64,000 nt of DNA from Pholiota molesta (taxonomy: Eukaryota; Basidiomycota; Agaricomycetes; Agaricales; Strophariaceae). The DNA lies in contig JACGCK010000095.1 in assembly GCA_014925825.1 (NCBI GenBank), positions 1 through 64,000 on the forward strand. The letters run 5' to 3'. The translations under genes were made by a program, and so were the position numbers. Positions within the stretch are counted from its first letter, which is position 1. Each line of letters starts with the position of its first letter. The notes below the pieces were generated by a model. The model was not told the origin of the DNA, did no database searches, and was given only the letters and a program-made list of their open reading frames with translations. This document shows positions 50,487 through 62,887 of this stretch, piece by piece.

Positions 50487-51419
50487 ATGTCCCCCCGCCC
50501 CATCCTCAAGCGCGCACCCGCCATGGGCCCCGCGCACCACGCCCACCACCACCACCAACAGCACCACCCCTTCCCCTTCGACGCCCCCGCCGTCCACTTC
50601 CCCCCGTCCCCCGCCCTCACCCGCACCTTCACCGCCTACTCCGCCACCGCCTACGACCGCTCCCCCATCGTCGTCACCCCCAACTCCTGCGCCCTCCCAG
50701 AACGCGGCTGCCCCGGCCGCACCTATCTGCTCGATGAAGCCGCATCCGCATCCCCGGCCCCGCGCTGCATCACCACCGGGCGCGACTACCACCCCCGCGC
50801 ACTTGCCTTCGCCTCCGCCAACAACGCCGCATCGTCCTCCTACGCCCCCGTGCCGCCCCTGATCCCCGATCTCTCGTCAGAGTCCGAGGAGAGCGACGGC
50901 GTCGCCGCCCAGCCCCTCGCCGCGTCGTACCACACATACCCCATGGGCAGCCCCAGCAAAACGTACGCCGCCGGCTTCCACCACAGCCCGAGCAGCCACA
51001 CCCTCTATGCGCTCGGCGACGACGAGGAGGACTACGCCGGCCCCGCGCGCGCGTACCGCCTCCGCGGCGCCGCGTACCCCGCCGCCACCGCCCCGCCCCC
51101 CCTCGGCCACTTCGCGTCTGCGGCGGAGGACGAGGCGCGCTCCGGGCAGCAGCACCCCCGCCGCCGCCGAGAGCGGCGTCATGAAAGTTCGCGCGATCCC
51201 GACCTAATACCAGGGGGCGAGGCCCTGAGCCTCGCGGGTCTCTCGATTTCCCCTACTACTTCGCATCGCCGTGTCTCTACGTCGCCGCCGAGCCCCCGGA
51301 AGAAGGGCGTGCGCCAGCAGTACCCGGTGGTCGTGCTGCCGCCGCCTGTGCCACGTCTGGGCGGCGGCGGTGGCGGCGGCGGGTTCGGCATGGACGACGG
51401 GTGCCTCGGAGGGTTCTAG
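50487..51419 (+). CDS. Intronless GC-rich low-complexity protein (310 aa)
   Basis: Open from the ATG at 50487 to the stop at 51417-51419. The start was chosen for MSPRPILKRAPAMGPAHHAH, preceded by AACA; the frame extends upstream without an ATG I favour. Visible parts are a His-rich stretch, a better-ordered block (VHFPPSPALTRTFTAYSATA, then SPIVVTPNSCALPERGCPGR), an acidic Ser stretch (SSESEESDG), a basic patch (RRRRERRHESS), an SPRKKG motif and a Gly-rich end. The central FPPSP/CPGR block looks like a constrained motif and resembles uncharacterised basidiomycete proteins I cannot name. Codon use is strongly GC-ending, unlike the surrounding sequence. Probably disordered and perhaps nuclear (basic patches), but this is inference only. 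Confidence 0.7.
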   Translation: MSPRPILKRAPAMGPAHHAHHHHQQHHPFPFDAPAVHFPPSPALTRTFTAYSATAYDRSPIVVTPNSCALPERGCPGRTYLLDEAASASPAPRCITTGRDYHPRALAFASANNAASSSYAPVPPLIPDLSSESEESDGVAAQPLAASYHTYPMGSPSKTYAAGFHHSPSSHTLYALGDDEEDYAGPARAYRLRGAAYPAATAPPPLGHFASAAEDEARSGQQHPRRRRERRHESSRDPDLIPGGEALSLAGLSISPTTSHRRVSTSPPSPRKKGVRQQYPVVVLPPPVPRLGGGGGGGGFGMDDGCLGGF

Positions 51420-54400
51420 GCGGCTGGCAGGCTGCCTGCGTGGTGGATCTGTGCATGGGATACTTGCGGCTTGCGGATCTGGACTGGACGACACTGCTAG
51501 ACTTGATCATCCTTCCTTGCCGCCTTCGCCGCTGAGTTCGCGATGTTTCCATACCCCTTCTGCGATATATCCACCCACCAACCATCCCCCCGGCCTCTTG
51601 TCATTTTTTTTTTCTGCTACCCCACTTTCCACTACCCATCCATCCATCTTCCCGTTGTTTTCCCCCCACCCTGCATCTCATCCCCACCCGCTTTTGTTCG
51701 ACTTTCATTGCATTGCTTTTTTTTTTGATGACTCCGTCTCCGTTTCCGCACCACATACGAAATGATATAACAAATACAGATTACGACGAATTATAACACA
51801 ACAAACAGACAGACTCTTATGAATGACCCGCCCCCCAGAGTGATCGTGCAGACACAGATTCAGACGCTGTGGACTCTTTTGATCCTTTGGACCGTGTTAG
51901 TGTATACCTACCCCTCCCCAGCTATTTTATTTATTTGCCAGTGACAATTGCACGTTTCTGTAACTCTCACTTTTTGACAATCTGTGGACTCTGAGAAGGT
52001 TCTACGCGAAGGTGAAGGCGGTATTCGAACTTCAGGCTTGCTTCAGGCTGTACGACTTGGACTTGGACTGTGCGCAGGGGCTGATCGTGATCATGATAAG
52101 GGAGCTTGCAAGCGAGGGCGGATATCGATAAGGCAGACGCATGCGTCCCATGACCGTGCGTGGTGCACCGTCCACACCATACCATACCGCTTTCCGTGTT
52201 CTTTTTGCTCCCGGACGCAGCCTCACAACTCAGCCTAACTCAGCCTTAGAAAGTTGAACCCTAAGAGAACACCTGTGTGGGAACCCCATAATCGCCCTGC
52301 ATCCGGCAAGGGCACAGATTCCAATGTCCAAGTCCAGTAGAAGATGGATGGATGGAAGAAGTAAATTTGACGGTCCCACACCAGCGGGTTTCCGCGGGCG
52401 CGCGCGCCTGCCTCTCGGGGATCCCAGAGGCGGAGTAACGCTGTTACAAACAAATATGTACGGAGGGGGCTAACGGCGAAAACAGCGCAGCCTGGCCTGT
52501 GCGCTGGCCGCGGTTGCGGTTGCGATGGTTGCAACGCTAGCCTCCCTCTTTTTTGGGTGCTGTTTTTGGTGAATTGGCAAATTGGGGTCGGGCTGATTTG
52601 GGTTGTGGCTGATTCCCGCTTTTTTACATACGCACGGAGGCGCGAGGCGCGATCGACGGGATATAAATAGATTATGTCGTGGTTCTACCCGCCGTCGCGG
52701 ACCCACTGAGGGTTTCGACAGCGCTACTTCGCTACTTCGTTATGGCGCACTTCCTCCTTACTTAGCTAGCTTGACAAAGCACCGACCGACCGGCTGGCCA
52801 GCAGGCTGCTGCTGCTGCCTATCCGGCTTTCAATACGCGGCATTTCAGACGGGGACAGCCCTTCTTCCCTCCCCATTCACACTCGACGGCCTCAGCAGCC
52901 AGCCAGTCAGTCTCACAGCCTTTTGGGTGGGGCCGGAGCACCGCAGACCCTCTGTCGGATGCACCGATGTATCACGGTGTTGTGGCTTGTGTCGAGAATT
53001 AATCAACATCTGCGCTGTTTTCGCCATGGGCGGGGCCCCGGGGGTGGGGATGTGCGACTGTGTGAGTCTGTGTCTGTGCCGTATCAGAACTCAATAACAG
53101 GCTACTGTCAACAGGGCTTCTGGTGGGCGTGTTAGGAGTGGGATTTGTGGCGTCGAGGGAAGGTGCGCATATACGCAGCTGCCCAAGAGCGCAGCGGGTG
53201 CATCGTACATACTCGTATGTGCGCATGTATGTGTGCAGTCTATTCTCGGTATGTGCACTTGCTCGAGTCGTTAGTTTTCATTCATTGACGTTTAATATCC
53301 ACTTCACATGGTCTGAGCGAGGCGCAGTAGGCTGGGCGTTCCCAGAATCATACCTGCGCCTCATAATTCAGACGCGCCTCGTGCTTTCGGTGGGCTATTT
53401 GCATCCACGGCGAGGGCCTTCTAAGCTCTAATCGTCTCGAAGGCTGTGGGACTCGGGCATATGCGCTGGGTGCGAATTGCCAAGTGGGTTCATCACTGCT
53501 TGTCAACGTCACTGTGAGTTATGTCGCATCTTTCTGTTTCTGTTCGCGTCGCGTGTTGCTTAAAAATAAGTTCTCGTACAGCTTGAATCTCGAGTCGCTG
53601 CTTGATGTCTGCCGTGACCTGTCTTGAATTCTTTTTAGCTTTGATTTCAGATTTGCAGATTTGGGGCGCAGAAATGGCCATTGGCCCCTGGGGCGAGGTA
53701 AGTGGCACTAAGCTTTGTGACGACAGTCGAGTTGTCTGTCGCCTGAGTGCTATAGAGTCTTATATAGTCAGGACGCCGCAAGCAAGCTGTGGGATGATGA
53801 TGCTGGCAGTCCCGGAGCGCAGTATTTCTTATGCGGTCTCGTTCGCTGACGGACGGACGACGAGCAAAGGACCAACCCTGACGAACGGGACTGCATGCGC
53901 AATACGGAGGCCTTCTTTCCAGAGCCCGTCCTCCCGCGATTCGTGAAAGGAAGCTGCGTCCCAAAGCTTGTCCGAGTCTATACGCCGATCAATCTGACCA
54001 TCCCATCTATCTGTGTTTATGTTGAAGAAGATAGGGATGCGGTCTATCTAGTCTATCTATAGCGCTGCGCACCCACGCGCGCGCGCTGTTGGCTAACGGC
54101 GTTTGTCGCTCACTTTCCACGATACCGTGCCCGCGTCATATGCACGGAGGTCCAACGAAGGTCCAACGAAAGGTCCCCGTGCTCTATATCAGCCCCGGAC
54201 TCCCAGGCCTCCCTCCAGCTCCTTGGGCGTATGCGCTTCTGACATGACTTGTTTCGGACTTTAGAGGTTCTGGCGACGCGTGTGGCCCTTCGTCTGTTTT
54301 CTGGGCACGGTGCTGTCGCTTGCTCTTGGGTGGCTTTCTGGCCGTTTGCTCTGTCTTGCTTCTGGCTGGGATCTGCTGGGATGCAATGATAAATATTTTT

Positions 54401-57094
54401 CGAGGCCGCATGCGCTTCTTTCTCTGTTCCCGGCCATATATATAACTCTGCGACCCAGGGAGCGCGCCCGCGCTCGGGACGCTGTGGGTATATGACGATG
54501 TGGCTGTCCTGGGAAGCACAGAGCTTGATTTGTGCGTGTCACCGTTCATGTTTCGTCTATCAGCTATCGCTATCTTGTTAATTTGGACGGTGATATCCTG
54601 CGAGGAGTCATGAGATCGAGGTGGTGGTTTTGACTCGACGTTTTGAGTCCGCATCTTATCTTGCACTTCATTTCCGGTGTGTATCAGAAAGAACGGTATG
54701 TGTGTTATTTTTTATATAAGTTGTGTATGCTTATGTGTGTGGAAGGTTATTCTGGTGTAGATTAGCTTCGGTGGATGATCATCGACCACCTGGGTTTGAA
54801 TATGCAATACAACTCTGGATCATGATCAGTGTCCAGACCCAGGAGGCGAGGAGGCGCTTGGTCCTGTACGGCTCCGAAGTTTCATACTGGAGGCCACAAC
54901 AAATATGTAACTTCAGTTACACAGCGCAGAAGGACGCCCAAAGGACGCCAGACTCTAGTGTTACCCGTCCGACTCACGAAGGCCAGAGTCGCTATCGTGC
55001 TCGACTTAACATCGATTTGACAATGACAGCATTTGTATAAATAAAAAGGTAAGGGCCTGGAGCGTACGATCAGCACATAACGAGAATATTCGCACTACTC
55101 CGCGACTTGTGATTTGGTAGGGAAGAACTTCGGGTAGCGAATGCACCGCTTTGTATTTGAGCGCACTTCAAATCCTAGGTTCGCGGTGGCGAGTGTCAAT
55201 CAGCTGTGAACATCGTCTTCCAGCATTCTTATGTATAGCGAACGCACAAGGTGTCTCGGACTCTGGATAGTCATTCTATTGTCACGCTACGAAATGGCGT
55301 TAACCAACGGGATGGACCGTCGGATAATCTCTTCATGGCTTCTCTCCGCCTTCATAGCAGATTATATCAAAGCACGATCTATGTCTCCACCGGAAACCCA
55401 GGCAAGTGGACCCCAGAATCTACAGTGCACCTGATTTACGCGATCAACGCCTACACAACTGGACACCATTTCCGCAGACCCAATGCGAAGGAATCAGCTG
55501 AGGGAATTGCAACATACCGCACACAGGCGCATTTTGGAACTTGAGGCCCACATCGGTGTCACGGAATGTCAGCGGTCAGACGACATCGGAAAATCCATCT
55601 TTCATGCCACAGGGGTGGACTTTAGGCGGGTACGCCACCGTGAGCAATAAACGACCGATAGATGCTGTGTGCTAAGGATCGTGCGCAGGACGTGATGTTT
55701 TCCTGATCTTCTATCCATGTTTAGCTCGAGGTTCTATGTCATGCATGTAGGCTCGGATAATTTATTTGAATACAAAGTGTTATGCGGGTAGCCGATCTTC
55801 TGTTTCCTCGAAGTCAGCTTGAGGCCTGCCGCGTGCTGGTTTCAAATATCAGGAGGTATCGAAAGAGATATATGATGAAGATTTTGAGACTTATTCCGAG
55901 GACGAAATGAAGTTCGACACCTTGGCCTCGACGTTCAACGTTCAACACTAGTCACTCATATGCAAAATTTAAAAAAAAATCAAGTCAATGTATTCCAAGA
56001 ATTTGTAGGATTCGGATGCTCAGCCCGGACTGCCAGTGTCGGGCTGCAGGAGCTACTTCGAATACTTGAAACGTTAGTTTCTTTTCCAAGGTGAGCGACC
56101 ACATGTCAGGTAAGGAATGTGCTGGAAGGCCTTCGGCTAACACAGTTTTTTACATTCCAATTCTCTAAGCGGGAAATCAACGAGATGAGATGATTGAATT
56201 GTAGATAAGAATTCAGAAAAGTGGTGCCTAAGATCAGTTCTGTGATTCAGAAAAGGACTCCGGAGTCCGAAGACTGGGCCAGCTGATGCATATTGAGGGT
56301 TGAGCATGGCGCGTTGTAACACGAACGCGTTGATAATATTTACGTTAAAGGAACGAACGTTTAATCTTCTATGCTTTCGGGCTTTCGGACGGTAATATTT
56401 TATTGTCATCCGTCACATCGAGGCTGAATATCTTGCTGGGAACACAAGAATATGCCACATCTTATCATTAAAAACAGTCTGAATACTATCTGAATGTTTG
56501 AGTATGGGCTTATTGATTTTATTGATATTGGTATGGAGAATACAGCACCAAGCCAAGATGTAAAACCACTCCGGTAGATCATTGATACATATCGTAGATG
56601 ACCTCAGATCGCTTCGAGTTTGGTGTATACTATTTATGACTCTCCTGAACGTCCATAGTCGTGTGCCTGTGCCTGCTCGCATTATACGTTTTACTCTACC
56701 ATACTTCGATCAATCCAATCGATCGTTATATTCCAAGTAATAAATAACCCCTAGCAACCCTTAGACTTTTAGCGCTCGTGTAATTTAGTGATTTAAGCGC
56801 TGTAGGAACAACCCTGGCTTCAATTAAAGCATTATTGTTCAACACAGTCAGACTCATAGCTATCATTTGAGTGAGTGATAGCAATCTAATCTTACATTGA
56901 ACCCATACATTCTGTCAGTGCTTCAGGCAACGTGACCAAGGGATAATTAAGGCAGGCCCTGTGGATGTCATAGTTATCGAACCATGTTACAAATAACCAA
57001 ACCTAATAAGTACTGTCACTGAGCCCGGGCCTCAGGCTTTCTTCTATCTTCTCCTCACGTTTATCAGACAATCTTCATCATCCATTTTCTCCAA
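51420..57094. other. 5.7 kb gene-poor stretch with coding-like fragments
   Basis: CT-rich and low-complexity at 51.5-51.8 kb (probably the 3' UTR of the preceding gene). Between 55.49 and 55.95 kb (+) two short readings look like protein: RRNQLRELQHTAHRRILELE (an amphipathic helix of the kind that precedes F-boxes in agaricomycetes) and EVSKEIYDEDFETYSEDEMK. They are not joined by recognisable exons and may be remnants. A direct repeat GGTCCAACGAA occurs near 54151-54172. Confidence 0.35.
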
Positions 57095-58537
57095 ATGTCT
57101 TCTCCGTCATCCGCGACCTTCCCACCGGAGGTGATTGATTTGGTCGTCGGACAAATCTCCCAATTTCAAGATGAACAAGCACGCCATAAAACACTGGCAT
57201 CGACCGCTCTTGTCTCCTGGTATTTTCGCCACAGAGCCCATGCACGGCTTTTTGCAAATGTGCATATCAGAGACACCAGTAATCAACTCTCACGAATTCG
57301 TGGCCTACGGCATCTAATAGACGCAGACCCTCAATCTGAAGCATCAGGAATTGCCTCGTATGTCAGATCATTTGCGGTGTATCTGGTGGGCCCTACAGGC
57401 AGAATATCGGCCTCGTTGGCTGAAGGTTCATTAGCTGCCATTTTCCGAAGAATATTCAAGACCCAAGATGTTGGTCCTCGGTCACTATCTCTGTCGTTCC
57501 TTCCTCGAGGAAACCTGCGCAACGTCTTTGATTGGACATCCTTAAATCCTGATTTTATTTCTGCATTTAATGACCTATGCCGCAACCCAACTCTCACTAC
57601 GCTGCATCTTGCACACTTTGTCAATTTGCCTAGAACTCTGCTTCATCATTCCTATATCAAGAACGTAAGGTTTTCCAAAGTTGAATTAGCCAACACCAAT
57701 GAAGATGATGACATCCCCGAAACAATTCGTGCCGAATTTATGGACGACGAGCCAGATATGAGTGCTTTGGAAGAAGGCCAAGCGGTGCCCCTGGAATCAA
57801 TCGACACTGACCATTCCCTTCCACTTCTTGATTTAATCGACATGACTCCTCAGCAGATCCTACACCCTAAACTTGCTTTCTCGCAGCTTAAAGGTCTGAC
57901 CGCGCACATTGGAAATGTGGAAGACTTTCATAAAACACGGTGGATACTTGACAATGCAGCATCCACGCTGAATACGTTGAAGATAATTCTGTTCAGTGAG
58001 CATATCCATAGGCTCGTATTCCGATTTCAAAAACGCTAATTTCCGTTTATTTTTGAAGCGAGCGACGAGCTTCCCGAACCTTACTGGAGAATAGGATTTT
58101 CGCAGCTGTCCACGCTCAAAACAATTTCTATCATCCAGAATTCTACCTCGTACAAAGTCCCGGGACGGACGACGATTCCCCAAATTTGCATGTTCATGAA
58201 CCACCTCACACTCCATCCGAATCTCGAAGAAGTAACAATCTCGCTATTTCTATACAGCCAACCCACGGCAAGGACGCCTTTGGACATATTTGAAGGTCAC
58301 GACTTCTCTCCCCTCGAGGAACTGTTCTCCCATGGCCGCTTTTTCACGCTCAAATATTTGACCATCCAGTTCGTGTTCAATCTGCATTTGAATCGCGAAG
58401 AGCCCTTGGATATTCGAGCGTTTCAGGCGGAGAGCGCTGATTATGTTCGAGGCTTGTTCACCGAGACTGTTCCGCACTCTGCATCTGGCCGCTTACAGTT
58501 TAATATCGATATAGTCCCTCATATCCGACGAAAATAG
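57095..58537 (+). CDS. F-box-like / leucine-rich protein
   Basis: Two exons, 57095-57995 and 58059-58537, give 459 residues in frame. The N-terminus TFPPEVIDLVVGQISQFQDE followed by LASTALVSWYFRHRAHARLF is an F-box-like motif of the type abundant in Agaricomycetes. The rest has irregular Leu-rich segments (NPTLTTLHLAHFVNLPRTLL, LSTLKTISIIQ, HLTLHPNLEEVTISLFL, FTLKYLTIQFVFNLHL), consistent with degenerate leucine-rich repeats. By analogy it would be a substrate adaptor of an SCF ubiquitin ligase; the target is unknown. It reads without any frame break. Confidence 0.82.
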
Positions 58538-59509
58538 CTATGTGCATCCAAATACTTCTAACCCGTTTCTGTTTATTTATCACGACCGAGATGTATTGAC
58601 ATTCTGGTAAGCAATCCGACAGCACTGATGGTAAAATTCTGTAGCTTATGATGCTTTACAGAAGATTGACCTCTGCCAAATATTCGTTAGTTTAGCGCCC
58701 GCGGTAGAATGCCCTTGATAAAATTTAATGGCTACGCTGTCAGTCGTCAGTCAAACAGTACAGCCATGTAGCTATATTTCAATATCTGTCTGTATCAAAT
58801 TCACCATATCTTCAAAGCTTATAGCATTGAGTGGATGAAACAAAGGTTGGGGGCCATCGGAGAGATTTTCCGCCTATTTCTTTTTTGAATTCTCAAGATT
58901 CTTCAACCCGACTGCATTTAAATCGAGCGACTTTTGCAACCTACTTGTGACCTTCCTTGATATATCGCCTCCTCGACGGTGCGTCCCCTCCCATACTGTT
59001 AGTGCGATGGGCAAAACGGCTATCAGTTCGAGTGCTCCAACTACCATCTATGTAGGATCGAACATAGTGAAGTGTATCGGACCGTAAGAGCGTGAATAAA
59101 TTGACTGCTTCGAAAACAACTTCTCCGACTTGATCCTTATGTGCGAGTGTGAACAGTGACAAGATTAAACGAATTCCAGGCTCCGTGGCATCCTGATCAA
59201 CGTGATAGAGAAAGTGGCTCTAAAGCAATCTAAAATCTACTCACTGTCGGGTAGAGTTGGCAGAAAACCCTTGGAAAGGCAGCCGTCGCTTGTCAAACGC
59301 CGACGAAAAAGGCGACAGTGTTCCGTCCCGCCCGTGAACGGAATGGCATTGTGCATAAGAGAGAGGCCCGACGGCTGAAGACGGCTCAGAAGGAGCGGTG
59401 ATTATCTCCACACGTGATATTGTCGAAGGATAATACGCTACTCGGCGCAAACTCGGCGTCGTGATATCGTCAATCCTTCTCTCTCCTCAACCACATCCCA
59501 CTAGTCAGA
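58538..59509. other. 1 kb intergenic, MDH promoter side
   Basis: No gene seen. The last ~50 bp before the MDH start are pyrimidine-rich (TTCTCTCTCCTC at about 59477-59488), as in well-expressed fungal genes. Confidence 0.45.
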
Positions 59510-61038
59510 ATGGTCAAAGCTGTTGTTCTCGGAGCTGCTGGTATGTCCATTGCTCGCGATCTCTGTTCAGATCTTCATATGATATGATATAGGTGGTATC
59601 GGCCAACCTTTGGCGCTTCTCTTGAAGGCCAACCCCCTTGTCACTGAGGTATGATGCCGCATTTTGCGAATGGTTGATTTCTGACGAGTATTTTCAGCTC
59701 GGTCTCTTTGATATCGTTAACACTCCCGGTGTTGCTGCCGATCTTTCTCATATTTCTACACCTGCCAAAGTCGAGGGTTTCCTTCCCCTAACGATGGCTT
59801 GAAGAAGGCTTTGGCTGGCGCTGATATCGTCGTGATTCCCGCGGGTGTCCCCAGAAAGCCTGGAGTATGTGAATCTTGTTGATTAACGAGTATGTCGTAC
59901 TGATAATCGCTATAAGATGACTCGGTAAGTTTAGCGCGTTCAAGGTACTTGATCGGGAGCTGACATTTGTGGGGATGGATGCATTTTAGTGATGATCTCT
60001 TCAAGGTTGGTTTTATCTTATCTGTTTGACCCTGTGCTTATATACATCTTCATCAGATCAATGCCGGCATTGTCAAAGATCTTGCCACTGGAATCGCGAC
60101 CACTGCACCCAAAGCCTTCGTACTGGTCATCTCCAACCCTGTTAACTCGACCGTTCCCATCGTTGCTGAGGTCTTCAAGAAATTCGGTGTTTTCGATCCC
60201 AAGCGGTATGCCTTCGAGTTCTAGCATTTTCCATGATTCCAATATTCATAAGATTTTATTAGCCTTTTTGGTGTCACCACACTTGATGTTGTCCGTGCCT
60301 CGACTTTCGTCGCAGAAATCATTGGCGATCTCTCTTTGTCCAAGGATGTTGTTGTCCCAGTCGTCGGTGGCCACAGTGGTGTTACCGTAAGTCTAACACC
60401 GTCATATGCAGTGCATACCTTTAATTGACTTAATTCTTGTAGATTGTTCCCCTCCTTTCTCAATCTTCACACCCTCTTCCTTCGAGCCTCTCTAAGGAAT
60501 CCCACGATGCTCTGATTAATCGCATTCAATTCGGTGGTGATGAAGTCGTCAAGGCCAAGGATGGTGCCGGTTCTGCCACTCTCTCGATGGCATATGCTGG
60601 TGCTGAATTTGCCGCCAAAATCCTTCGCGCCGTGAACGGCGAGAAGGGCATCGTTGCACCCACCTATGTCAGCGTTGCGGCTGATACTGCTGGCAGTGCC
60701 GCTCTCACCAAGGAGCTCGGTGAGGAACTTGCATTCTTCTCTTCCAACGTCGAACTCGGTGTATGTTTTCAGTTTACTTTTCCGGATGCATTCTGTTTTC
60801 TGACGCGTCCTGCTCATGGTAGACCGAGGGTGTTGCCAAGATCCACCCCCTTGGCAATATCACTGAAGCTGAGAAAGCACTTATCAAGGCTGCTCTTCCT
60901 GAGTTGGTCAAGAACATCCAAACTGTACGTTCAGTCTATTTATAGATCATTTGTGCTTAATCTAAGTGATATTTTCATTGATTTAAGGGTGTCAACTTCA
61001 TGGCAGAGGTGTACAAGACTGAAGAACCTAGACTCTAG
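59510..61038 (+). CDS. mdh: Malate dehydrogenase, cytosolic type
   Basis: NAD-dependent interconversion of malate and oxaloacetate. Ten exons: 59510-59540, 59593-59648, 59698-59864, 59917-59924 (8 nt), 59990-60005, 60057-60205, 60263-60386, 60443-60760, 60823-60924 and 60988-61038. The start [20 protein letters not shown] carries the dinucleotide-binding GAAGGIG with no mitochondrial presequence. Substrate-binding arginines lie in VPRKPGMTRDD. Further motifs are [46 protein letters not shown] (catalytic His) and [17 protein letters not shown]. One frame break at the C-run 59785-59788 (LPPNDGLKK expected) needs one more base; with it the product is 340 residues, normal for the family. The C-terminus lacks an obvious peroxisomal tripeptide. 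Other introns are canonical. Confidence 0.95.
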
Positions 61039-62195
61039 ATTCTTAATCATCGTGTTAAGGGATACCCAAGGAAACCTGATAGGAAGACCAGAAGATTACT
61101 GAATTCGATCGATGTATGTAAGAAGACGCAATAGATTTGTTATCTGCGAGGTATCAAACTCCCTCCAATCACTGTCCGTGTACTGCGCGCTATGCCAAAA
61201 ACCAAATTTCATTTGGAAAGTTAGGCATAGCCTCCGATATGGGTGTCGTTCGAATCGATTACCACTAAACTGTCAATGTAAACGTCATGCACACCTTTTA
61301 TGGGACAGGTATGCGACAGCGCGGCACCGTTCAGGGACTGTAATGATTTGGTAACCGGAGCAGTGTTTTAATAATCAGACCTTTGCTCCTTACTTGCACC
61401 TGCCCTGTTGGCGTCAGAACGTCGAAAGCCGAAGCCGGCCAGCCCACTCCTCCTCATTCCCGAAGCGTTTGAATTACTCACTCTTGAATCGGCAAGATCA
61501 ACATGTTTTCCAGAATGAAGTCGTTTACGAGACGACTACGCATTAACACGATCTGAATTTCTGACTTGTTTTGACAGGCAACATAATACATACCGACACA
61601 CGATTCAGGTGGAATGGCAATGGCTGTGATTTCAGAAAAATTGGATCATCCTGCTGTGAGCTGTACATATTCATACACGTTTCTATTTCGATTGACACTC
61701 TTCGATCGCAACAGCGGTGCCTTTGTGTATGATTAGATTTGTCCAGCTTTGCTGCTCGTTATGCGTTGTCGCTGGGCGCTGTGGTGACACCAGCGACTGA
61801 GTATTGTTTACCCATTTCGGATACTTATACGGTTTGGAGAGTAAACGTTTCAAAATGGGGGCGAAAGCTGGTTTCATCAGGTGTGTACTTTTCGTTTTTC
61901 CTGACTCCATCCTGAGGCCTGGATCCAGATACCCTTTTCAAGCATTGTCTTGATATTCAAATATCCATGTTCGATAGCATCAGGACGGCTGAATCGCCGT
62001 TTTTACATAGACATGCCCCATAGTCAAGCAAGGTTATGCCATTGACTGAGGATAGTGCGTCGGGAAAGCAACATGCCGTCCAGATCTCTGCATAGCATGG
62101 GTAGAATCGAAATTCTATGCAATGGATGAGTCGGAAGTTCTGCATCTGCGTCAAATTTCTGGATACGTTCGTTTGAGTCAATATCTCAAAGGACA
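61039..62195. other. 1.2 kb intergenic
   Basis: Contains the MDH 3' UTR and the presumed promoter of the kinase-like gene. No coding sequence supported. Confidence 0.4.
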
Positions 62196-62887
62196 ATGTC
62201 GGCCACTGAGAAAATATCTCCAGAGAATATTCACATCAACTCCGACGACTCTGAAATCTCGGGATCAGGTAACTTTGGAAAGGTGCGGAAAGGTCGATGA
62301 TGCAGAAGGTTAGTAGTAATTTAGCTATTCAATTTCTTATCTCTGATTGCGATGTCCTAGAAAGTTGCTGTGAAGTGGCTAACGAGGATGTCGGTCGATT
62401 ATTATTAGCAAGCCCTAGAAAGATGAAGGTGAGTTTGTTATGCATGTTATCCCTCCTTACGATGACTTGCGTATCTCGTTCCATCAGGCCTTCGAAGAAA
62501 AGATGGCCAAGTGGTAAGCGATATCTCAACCTACTTTCGACTTTCGAGATAGGCACGGATTTTCTGACTGCTCATCTGCTCAGGGTACAATCATCCCATC
62601 CTAATATCGCGCAGTTTGTAGGGGCTTGTCTCAAGACCGCATCTGTACGTCTATTCTTCGTCTTCCGTGCCATTCCCGTATATTGAGAATCCTCTCCTTG
62701 CCTTTACTCGTATTGGAATATTACTCAAACGGCAGTGTGGGCGCTTATGTATTCAAGAATGTTGGGCCATAAGCCTGCGACACGCCCTACCTTCCAGCAA
62801 ATCGAAGCCTCTCTCAAACCATTGGTCGACCATTGGTCGAACCATGTGTGTACACTGATTCCTGCCAAAAAAGCCGCCTCATTTTGA
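62196..62887 (+). pseudogene. Protein-kinase-like gene lacking most of the catalytic lobe
   Basis: Reading from an ATG at 62196: MSATEKISPENIHINSDDSE, then the glycine loop ISGSGNFGKVRKG, then VAVKWLTRMS with the ATP-binding Lys, AFEEKMAKW, SSHPNIAQFVGACLK and the hinge-like LLVLEYYSNGSVGAYVF. The sequence then passes within a few codons to HKPATRPTFQQIEASLKPL, the last helices of a kinase domain. The HRD, DFG and APE regions (about 130-150 residues) are absent. Stops near 62288, 62388 and 62753 could be single-base losses as elsewhere in this window, but a missing lobe cannot be explained that way. A kinase fossil or a truncated pseudokinase are both possible. Confidence 0.5.

Noticed and set aside
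50481..51494. Several open frames opposite or out of phase with the GC-rich gene
   Set aside because: High GC removes stops in all frames; only the 50487-51419 frame has mixed, motif-like composition.
59510..61038. MDH as a pseudogene because of a stop after residue ~75
   Set aside because: One C missing from a C-run explains it; the other nine exons and all motifs are intact.
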